From contig NZ_JAGJBZ010000002.1 of NCBI RefSeq assembly GCF_020010925.1, forward strand, positions 2,914,001-2,978,000: 64,000 nucleotides of DNA. Direction: 5' to 3'. Of this stretch, positions 58,586 through 64,000 are shown one piece after another (within the stretch, counting starts at the first letter, position 1; the number at the start of each line of letters is the position of its first letter). The position numbers and the translations under genes were made by a program. The DNA is from Streptomyces griseiscabiei. GTDB lineage: Bacteria; Actinomycetota; Actinomycetes; Streptomycetales; Streptomycetaceae. The notes below the pieces were generated by a model. The model did not search any database, had not been told where the DNA came from, and saw nothing but the letters and a program-made list of their open reading frames with translations.

Positions 58586-60100
58586 TCAGACGGCGGTGTG
58601 GTCCATCGGCAGGGCGATGGCCTCGGCGTCGGTGCCCTGACCGGTGGTGAAGTACGGCGACCGGCGGACGTACTTGGCGACCGCGGCCATCACCAGACCC
58701 GCCAAAACGATGACAGCGGGCAGGGAGAACATGAACCACCCGTTGTCGGGGCTCAGTTCGAAGTGGTCGCTCATGGTGAGGTACGAGTATCCGAGGTAGC
58801 CGCCGAGGCCCAGCAGCACCAGCCCGGAGACGGCGGGCACCCCCACCGCGAGCAGCGCCTCCCGGGGCCCGTCGCGGAGGGCGGACCGGAAGCGGACGGC
58901 ACAGGCGAGCGCGGTGAGGCCGTAGTAGAGGGCGACGAGCAGACCGATGGCGTTGACGGCGGCCAGCAGCATGTCGCTCAGCCGGGGGAGGGCGACGGCC
59001 AGCAGGGCGATCACGGCGGCGATCGACAGGACGACGACCGTCCCGGCGGCGGGGGTGCCGTAGCGCGGGTGCACCCGGGTCCACAGCGGGCCCATGGTGC
59101 GGTCCCGGCCCATCGCCAGCAGCCCGCGGGCCGTGGGGATCAGCGTGGACTGCACGGAGGCCGCGGCCGAGAACATCAGGGCCACCAGCGGCAGCGTCGC
59201 CCAGGGCTCGGCGGCCAGTTTCTGCCCCAGGTACGGCAGGGCCTGCGGGCCGTTCTCGATCAGTTCGGCGAGGCTCATCTCGCGCTGGAAGGCGACCGAG
59301 GCGAAGAGGAACAGACCCAGCATGGCGAAGAGCGCGATCAGTCCGCCGCGGGCCGCGTCGCCCGGCTCCCTGGTCTCCTCGTTGACGCTGAACGCCGCGT
59401 CCCAGCCCCAGAAGAAGAACACCGCGAGGACCATGCCCTGGGCGAAGGTGGTGCCGTCGCCGATCTCGAAGGGATTGAACCAGGACAGGGAGAAGGACTG
59501 CTCGCCGGTGACGAGGGCCCAGCCGCAGAACCCGATCAGCACCGCGTACTCGAAGACGAGCAGCGCGAACTGGAAGCGGGTGGTGGCCCGCATACCGGTG
59601 ACGGCGAGGGCGGTCAGACCGAGCAGGAGGACCAGTCCGACGGCCGTGCTGACACCCGTGGACCCCGGGTCGAGGGCGATGCCCGCGAGGCTGGTCAGCC
59701 CGGCCTTGTTGGCGAACACCAGGACGACCGAGCCCATGACGGCGCTGGTGTAGGCACAGAAGATGACCGAACCGACGATCGTGACCCAGCCGGTCAGGAA
59801 GCCGGGCCAGGGGCCGAGGGTCTTGCCGACCCAGGTGTAGCCGTTGCCGCAGTTGGGCTCCGAGCGGTTGAGACGGGCGTAGGCCGTGGCGATGCCGAGC
59901 ACCGGCAGGAAGGCGAGGAGCAGGAGCACGGGGCCCTGCAGACCCACGATGGTCGCGATCGTGCCCATGCCGATGGCGATGCTGGTGGTGGCGGCCGTGC
60001 TGGAGGCGGCGATGGCGACACCGTCGACCACGCCGAGGGAGCGCCGCAGCTGCGTGGCGGATCCGGTGGATCCGGTTGACCGGGTGGATCTGGAGGACAT
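58586..60100 (-). CDS. APC-family amino-acid permease
   Basis: A 504-residue transporter with about 12 hydrophobic segments. The opening LGVVDGVAIAASSTAATTSI and GPVLLLLAFLPVLGIATAYA match APC helix 1-2, then CGNGYTWVGKTLGPWPGFLTGW is the conserved region after helix 2. VLAVFFFWGWDAAFSVNEETREPG is typical of helix 6. It imports an amino acid or amine with protons. GAGGAG precedes the ATG. It is divergent from a TetR gene, with a strong dyad between, so it is probably controlled by that TetR. The substrate is not evident. Confidence 0.9.
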   Translation of the reverse strand: MSSRSTRSTGSTGSATQLRRSLGVVDGVAIAASSTAATTSIAIGMGTIATIVGLQGPVLLLLAFLPVLGIATAYARLNRSEPNCGNGYTWVGKTLGPWPGFLTGWVTIVGSVIFCAYTSAVMGSVVLVFANKAGLTSLAGIALDPGSTGVSTAVGLVLLLGLTALAVTGMRATTRFQFALLVFEYAVLIGFCGWALVTGEQSFSLSWFNPFEIGDGTTFAQGMVLAVFFFWGWDAAFSVNEETREPGDAARGGLIALFAMLGLFLFASVAFQREMSLAELIENGPQALPYLGQKLAAEPWATLPLVALMFSAAASVQSTLIPTARGLLAMGRDRTMGPLWTRVHPRYGTPAAGTVVVLSIAAVIALLAVALPRLSDMLLAAVNAIGLLVALYYGLTALACAVRFRSALRDGPREALLAVGVPAVSGLVLLGLGGYLGYSYLTMSDHFELSPDNGWFMFSLPAVIVLAGLVMAAVAKYVRRSPYFTTGQGTDAEAIALPMDHTAV

Positions 60101-60160
60101 GAAGGGCTCCTCGTGGGGAGGGGACGAGGTTAAGCCGCGCGGGACTGTGATGGAACACCC

Positions 60161-60200
60161 GGCGTTCTCCTTGCGTCAATGCTGTTGACATAAGAACGCC
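60161..60200. promoter_or_regulatory. TetR operator-like dyad overlapping the tetR-type promoter
   Basis: Outer arms GGCGTTCT (60161-60168) and AGAACGCC (60193-60200) enclose inner arms GTCAA (60175-60179) and TTGAC (60185-60189). TTGACA at 60185 with TTCACT 17 bp further forms a good sigma-70-type promoter reading toward the TetR gene. The position between divergent genes fits a shared operator. Confidence 0.6.
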
Positions 60201-60247
60201 CCGGCCCTTCACTGCCGGTACGTCCACCGGCCGACAGGAGCCCTCCG

Positions 60248-60940
60248 ATGCCCAGCCGAGTCCCGCAGGAACGCAGACGGCGCCGCCCCACCCGCTCGGG
60301 TGTCGTGCTGTCGGAGGAGCTGATCGTGGAGACCGCGCTGCGGCTGATCGGCGAGCACGGCCCGGAGGCACTGAGCGTGCGCAGACTCGGTACGGCCCTG
60401 GGCTGCGACCCCAGCGCCCTCTACCGCTACTTCCACGGCACCGACGACCTGGTGCTCGCCATCGCCGACCGCATCATCGGCGACACCATGGCCGGCTTCG
60501 TCCCCGGCGACGACTGGGTGGCCGCGCTGCGCGAGATGGCCCTGCGGGTCCGCGCCGGATACCTCGCCCACCCCCGCGCGGCGGCCTTCGCCGCGTACCG
60601 GGTGACCCGGCGCCCCAACGAGATCCGCGCCGTCGACACCGGCATCGGACTGCTGCTCGCGGCGGGCTTCGCACCGGCCGACGCGACCCGCCTCTATCTG
60701 ACCTTCATCGACACCGTGCTCAGCCACGCGGCCATGGAGGCGGCGTTCCAGGCGCTCCCGCGCGGGCAGCGTGAGGCCGACGAGCGGGCGTGGGGCGAGG
60801 TCTACCAGGGGCTCGACCCGGCGGCGTACCCCGCCCTGACCGCCGTGCAGCGGGAGCTGCGGAGCATGGGCGGCAGTTCCTTCGAGGAGGCCGTGGACCT
60901 GCTGCTGGAGGCGCTTGCGGCGCGGGCCCCGGCGAGGTGA
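60248..60940 (+). CDS. TetR/AcrR-family transcriptional regulator
   Basis: A 230-residue regulator. A basic tail (ERRRRRPTR) precedes the helix-turn-helix: LSEELIVETALRLIGEHGPE and LSVRRLGTALGCDPSALYRYF. The C-terminal helical effector domain is complete. It probably represses the divergent APC permease and itself through the dyad at 60161-60200, with an amino acid or related metabolite as inducer. The start ATG follows AGGAG at about 8 nt. Confidence 0.9.
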   Translation: MPSRVPQERRRRRPTRSGVVLSEELIVETALRLIGEHGPEALSVRRLGTALGCDPSALYRYFHGTDDLVLAIADRIIGDTMAGFVPGDDWVAALREMALRVRAGYLAHPRAAAFAAYRVTRRPNEIRAVDTGIGLLLAAGFAPADATRLYLTFIDTVLSHAAMEAAFQALPRGQREADERAWGEVYQGLDPAAYPALTAVQRELRSMGGSSFEEAVDLLLEALAARAPAR

Positions 60941-61119
60941 ACCCCCGGCCCGGCCGTCCGGCCGTCCGCGGGCGGTCGCCGTGCCGACCGGGACCGCCCG
61001 GGGTGTTGCTCATCTCACCCTTCCCCGAGCGGTGTTCGGCGTCGGCCGGGCTCGACGGCCGGTAGCGTCTTGGCGTCGGAGGAAGCAGCGGAAGCAAGGG
61101 TGCCGGGGGTCCAGTGGTG

Positions 61120-61560
61120 ATGCGGCGAGTGGCGGCGGCCGTCGTGCTGCTGGCCGCGACGCTGCTCCTGCACCTGGCCACCCCGCACCACCCGGCCACC
61201 CCGCCCGACGCCTCCCCCGGGATCGCCTCCGCCGCTGTGACGGGTCCCGACGCCGTGACGGGGTCCGTTGTCGTGACGGGTTCCGCCGTCGTGACGGGTT
61301 CCGTCGTCGTGATGGGTTCCGCGCAGGCCAAAGAAGGGACGGCGGCGCATCACGAGGCGTCCGCCGACACACTCGTCCGGCCTGCGCGCGCGGACCGGCC
61401 CCGGACGGAGCCGACGACCGCCGTCGCCGGCCCGACCGACGCTCCGGCCGACGCCCGCCCTGCCTCCGGTACGACCCGGCCCCGTACGGCGAGGGACTCC
61501 CGGACCCCGAGCACCGGGGCGGCGCCCACCCCGAGCGCCCTGCAGACGTTCCGCCACTGA
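61120..61560 (+). CDS. Repeat-containing secreted or membrane-anchored protein, unknown
   Basis: A 146-residue protein with an N-terminal hydrophobic helix (RRVAAAVVLLAATLLLHL) that is a signal peptide or anchor. Residues about 40-69 are five six-residue repeats (VTGPDA, VTGSVV, VTGSAV, VTGSVV, VMGSAQ). The rest is rich in Ala, Pro, Thr and Arg and lacks cysteines. Two GTG codons just upstream (61114, 61117) could also start it. No family is recognised. It is followed after 89 bp by a lipoprotein gene and then the copper-uptake gene. Confidence 0.6.
   Translation: MRRVAAAVVLLAATLLLHLATPHHPATPPDASPGIASAAVTGPDAVTGSVVVTGSAVVTGSVVVMGSAQAKEGTAAHHEASADTLVRPARADRPRTEPTTAVAGPTDAPADARPASGTTRPRTARDSRTPSTGAAPTPSALQTFRH
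61237..61326 (+). repeat. Five tandem 18-bp in-frame repeats
   Basis: Five consecutive 18-bp units resembling GTGACGGGTTCCGTCGTC run through 61237-61326 and encode VTGSVV-like hexapeptides. The copies differ by a few bases. The unit is in frame, so copy number can change without breaking the protein. Confidence 0.8.
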
Positions 61561-61649
61561 CGGGCCGCGTGCGGCCCGCCTCCCGACATCCCGCCGGGCC
61601 GCACGTCTCTTCGCACCCCTTCCCGTTCACGAAGAGCACGAGGCCGACC

Positions 61650-62171
61650 ATGCCCATCCCGCCGACCACGCGGTCACCCATCGAGCACGTCCGCACCTTC
61701 ACCGGCCCGGCGCGCGGCGCCCTGTCGGTCGCGGCCCTGGCCCTGCTGACCCTGACCCTCGCCACGGCCTGCGGCGGGGGAGGGGACGACGACGCGGCGG
61801 CCGACCGCAGGGCCTCGAAGACCCCGGCGATGTCCGCGGCACCCGAGGCCGGTGTCGTGGCACCGGCGAAGGTCGAGGTGATCGCCGAACTGACCGGCTG
61901 CAAGCCCAAGATCCGCATCGACGCGGACGAACTGCGGCAGGGCGTCTGCCACACGCCCGAGGTCGACTACCTCGTCACCACCTTCCCGGAGGAGAAGTAC
62001 AAGGAGACCTGGCTGGAGTCCGCCGCGATCTACGGCGGCAAGTACCTCGTCGGCGCACGCTGGGTCGTCAGCGCCAAGCCGGAACTGCTGGAGGGGCTGC
62101 GGGCCAAGCTCGGCGGGACCGTGCGCGAACTGAGCGGCCTGGGCCCCAGCCCGGCCCCGAGCACGTCGTAG
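61650..62171 (+). CDS. Small lipoprotein upstream of copper-uptake gene
   Basis: A 173-residue protein with a signal ending in LTLATACGGGG, giving a lipid-bearing Cys near residue 41 and an unusually long basic N-region. The mature domain (about 110 residues) has two cysteines (ELTGCKPKIR, RQGVCHTPE) and a conserved-looking WLESAAIYGGKYLVGARWVV strand pair. No family is recognised. It lies 81 bp before the CopC/CopD gene on the same strand, so a role in metal handling or redox at the cell surface is possible but only by position. Confidence 0.75.
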   Translation: MPIPPTTRSPIEHVRTFTGPARGALSVAALALLTLTLATACGGGGDDDAAADRRASKTPAMSAAPEAGVVAPAKVEVIAELTGCKPKIRIDADELRQGVCHTPEVDYLVTTFPEEKYKETWLESAAIYGGKYLVGARWVVSAKPELLEGLRAKLGGTVRELSGLGPSPAPSTS

Positions 62172-62252
62172 CACCCGGAGCGACCTCGCCACCACCCCCT
62201 CCACGTGCGGTCCTGCCCGCACGTGCCCCCACCCCTCCGGAGGCTGCTTCCC

Positions 62253-64000
62253 ATGCACACGGCATCGCGCCGGGCCAGGACACCGCTGACCGCGCTGCTG
62301 CTGGTCGGCGCCGTACTCGCCCTCCTCCTCGGCGGCGCGGGACCCGCCTCCGCGCACGCCGCCCTGAGCGATTGCGACCCGGCCGACACCGCCGTCCTCA
62401 AGACGGCCCCGACCCAGGTGACGCTCACCTTCACCGAGGCCGTCAGCCTCTCCGACGGCTCCCTGCGCGTGCTGTCGCCGAAGAACGAACGCGTGAACGA
62501 CGGTCCCGTCCGGCGTGCGGACGGCCGGTCGAACACCGCCCAAGTGCCGCTCTCCGACGACCTGTCCGACGGCACCTACACCGTCGCCTGGCGCGTGGTC
62601 TCCGCCGACAGCCACCCGATCGCCGGCGCGTTCACCTTCTCCATCGGGGAGCCGTCCGCCACCACCGCCGAGGTGGCGGACGGCTCCCCGGACGACACCC
62701 CGCTCTCCCGCCTCTACGGAGTCTTCCGGTACATCGCCTACAGCGGTCTCGCCCTGCTCATCGGCGTCGCCGTCCTCGTCGTCGTCTGCCGCCCCGCCGG
62801 CGCCGCCCTGCGCCGACTGCGCGTCCTGCTGGTGGGCGGCTGGGCGGCGCTGTTCGCCTCCACGGCCGTACTGCTGCTGCTCCGGGGTCCGTACGAGACC
62901 GGTGAGGGGATCGGGGCGGTGGCCGACCTGTCGCTGCTGGGCCGGACGGCCACGGGCCGCACCGGGACCTCCCTGCTGACCCGGCTGGTGCTGCTCGCGG
63001 TCGCGGCGGTTCTCCTCGGACTGTTCCGGTCCCGGCTGCGTCGCCGCCGAACGGCCGAAAGGGCGGCCGGGGCGGGCGACCTGTTCCCGACGGGACGCCC
63101 GGTGGCTCTCCCCGTGGCTCTCTTCTCCGTGGCCCTGGCCCTCACCTGGGCCGCCGCCGAACACGCCTCGGCCGGAATCCAGGTCCCCGTGGCGATCCCG
63201 GTCTCCGTCCTGCATCTGCTGGCCATGGCGGTGTGGCTGGGCGGCCTGACCGCCCTGACCGCCGTCCTGTTCCGGGCACCCGCCGGCCCCACGCTCCCGG
63301 CGGCGGCCCTGGCCCGCTTCTCCCGGCTGGCGTTCGCCGCGGTCACCGTCCTGGTGGTCACCGGCGTGTACCAGTCCTGGCGGCAGGTCGGCTCCTGGAG
63401 CGCGCTCACCGACACCGACTACGGCCGTCTGCTCGTCCTCAAGGTCGGTGCCGTGGTGGTGGTGTTGGGGGCGGCGGCGTTCTCCCGGCGCTGGACGGCG
63501 GATCTCGGCCGGGCGCAGGGGAGCGAGGCGCTCGCCGAGGTCGAGCCGCGCGTGCGGGTGCGGGTACCCGAGAACGTGGGTGCGTCGTCCGGCGAGGGCG
63601 TCGCCCAGGGTGGTGGTGACGGTGACGGCGACGCCGGCGGTGGGGGTGTGGCGGAGCCGCGTCCCCCGTCCGGCCCCGTGGTCGACTCCGACCGCCACCG
63701 GCGCCGGCTGCGCGGGCTGCGCCGGTCGGTCGCCGTCGAGGCGGTGATCGGGGCCGTCGTGCTGGTGATCACCACGATGCTCACCGGGACCCAGCCCAGC
63801 CGCGCCGCCGCCGCGACGGGCGGCGGCGCCGGGGTGACCGGGCTGCGGCAGCCGCCCGCGAGGGTGGTGACCGTGCCCTTCGACATGGGCAAGCCGAACA
63901 GTGACGGCAAGGTGCAGCTCACCTTCGAGCCGGGCACGGTCGGCGAGAACGTCGTCGAGGCCCTGGTGTTCGGACCCGACCAAGGCGTGGCCACCGTCCC
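62253..64000 (+). CDS. CopC/CopD-type copper-uptake protein (3' end outside window)
   Basis: A fusion seen for 582 codons to the window edge. A signal peptide ends at ASA, leaving His as the new N-terminus (HAALSDCDPAD), as needed for copper in CopC domains. VVSADSHPIAGAFTFSIG supplies the second copper His. From about residue 150 a CopD membrane domain of about eight helices follows (YGVFRYIAYSGLALLIGVAVL, LHLLAMAVWLGGLTALTAVL). A hydrophilic Gly/Asp-rich loop (about 450-475) leads to another helix and the start of an extracellular region. B. subtilis YcnJ has this plan and imports copper. The ATG follows GGAGG. Confidence 0.9.
   Translation, partial: MHTASRRARTPLTALLLVGAVLALLLGGAGPASAHAALSDCDPADTAVLKTAPTQVTLTFTEAVSLSDGSLRVLSPKNERVNDGPVRRADGRSNTAQVPLSDDLSDGTYTVAWRVVSADSHPIAGAFTFSIGEPSATTAEVADGSPDDTPLSRLYGVFRYIAYSGLALLIGVAVLVVVCRPAGAALRRLRVLLVGGWAALFASTAVLLLLRGPYETGEGIGAVADLSLLGRTATGRTGTSLLTRLVLLAVAAVLLGLFRSRLRRRRTAERAAGAGDLFPTGRPVALPVALFSVALALTWAAAEHASAGIQVPVAIPVSVLHLLAMAVWLGGLTALTAVLFRAPAGPTLPAAALARFSRLAFAAVTVLVVTGVYQSWRQVGSWSALTDTDYGRLLVLKVGAVVVVLGAAAFSRRWTADLGRAQGSEALAEVEPRVRVRVPENVGASSGEGVAQGGGDGDGDAGGGGVAEPRPPSGPVVDSDRHRRRLRGLRRSVAVEAVIGAVVLVITTMLTGTQPSRAAAATGGGAGVTGLRQPPARVVTVPFDMGKPNSDGKVQLTFEPGTVGENVVEALVFGPDQGVATV

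Noticed and set aside
56728..58650. 640-codon plus-strand frame opposite the amidohydrolase
   Set aside because: Antisense to a protein with complete amidohydrolase metal motifs. It has no recognisable domain.
61674..63983. 769-codon minus-strand frame opposite the copper-uptake gene
   Set aside because: It lacks domains and is Gly/Arg/Gln-rich. The plus strand carries a signal peptide, copper histidines and membrane helices.

Overview
The window is chromosomal DNA of a high-GC actinobacterium, almost certainly a Streptomyces. Codon third positions are nearly all G or C. The gene content fits: serine/threonine kinases with sensor domains, a SpoIIE-type phosphatase, sugar ABC importers without their own ATPase, many twin-arginine and lipoprotein signals, and a 14-bp palindrome identical to the CebR cellobiose-repressor box. 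No tRNA, rRNA, CRISPR array, prophage or complete insertion sequence was seen.

Left part (1-16572). Two copies of a signalling module face away from each other: a lipoprotein gene translationally coupled to a transmembrane Ser/Thr kinase whose extracellular half resembles an ABC solute-binding protein. Copy A is on the minus strand (1-3200, kinase cut by the window edge). Copy B is on the plus strand (11096-16572) and has a second kinase in tandem. A 163-bp MITE-like element with 22-bp perfect inverted ends sits exactly at the stop codon of the first kinase of copy B. Between the copies lie an ACS-type MFS transporter with an 11-bp dyad in front, a small secreted protein, a GAF/PAS/SpoIIE phosphatase, and a PucR regulator divergent from an acyl-CoA ligase.

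Middle part (16573-35996). This holds a VOC protein; a secreted tandem CE2-type esterase preceded by the CebR-like box; a phosphotransferase; a DEAD-box helicase; an RNA ligase plus polynucleotide kinase-phosphatase pair (RNA repair); a frameshifted zinc-ribbon-like gene; an alpha/beta-hydrolase-fold protein without the nucleophile Ser; a penicillin-acyltransferase-like Ntn hydrolase; a cytosolic alpha-type carbonic anhydrase; an ABC-F ribosome-protection-type protein with a 7-residue leader peptide; a ferredoxin; a CoA-transferase plus glutaryl-CoA-dehydrogenase-like operon with two palindromes in front; a LysR regulator; an acyltransferase; a methyltransferase; and a 2-hydroxyacid dehydrogenase.

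Right part (35997-58494). Two plant-polysaccharide loci face each other. The plus-strand locus has a lipoprotein binding protein, two permeases, an unrecognised 1133-residue Tat-exported protein with two nearly identical carbohydrate-binding-like repeats, a GH43 beta-xylosidase-like enzyme and an esterase-like hydrolase. The minus-strand locus has a LacI repressor, binding protein, two permeases, a GH42 beta-galactosidase and a secreted Asp-box propeller enzyme with a ricin-type module. Together they suggest uptake and breakdown of hemicellulose and pectin side chains. Both importers would need a shared ATPase such as MsiK encoded elsewhere. Between them are a SUKH-like gene, an unknown gene, and a small membrane protein/XRE/HAD operon behind a 9-bp dyad. 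A YtcJ-like amidohydrolase follows the LacI gene.

Right edge (58586-64000). An APC amino-acid permease is divergent from a TetR regulator, with an operator-like palindrome overlapping a TTGACA promoter. A repeat-containing secreted protein, a lipoprotein and a CopC-CopD copper-uptake protein cut by the window edge follow.
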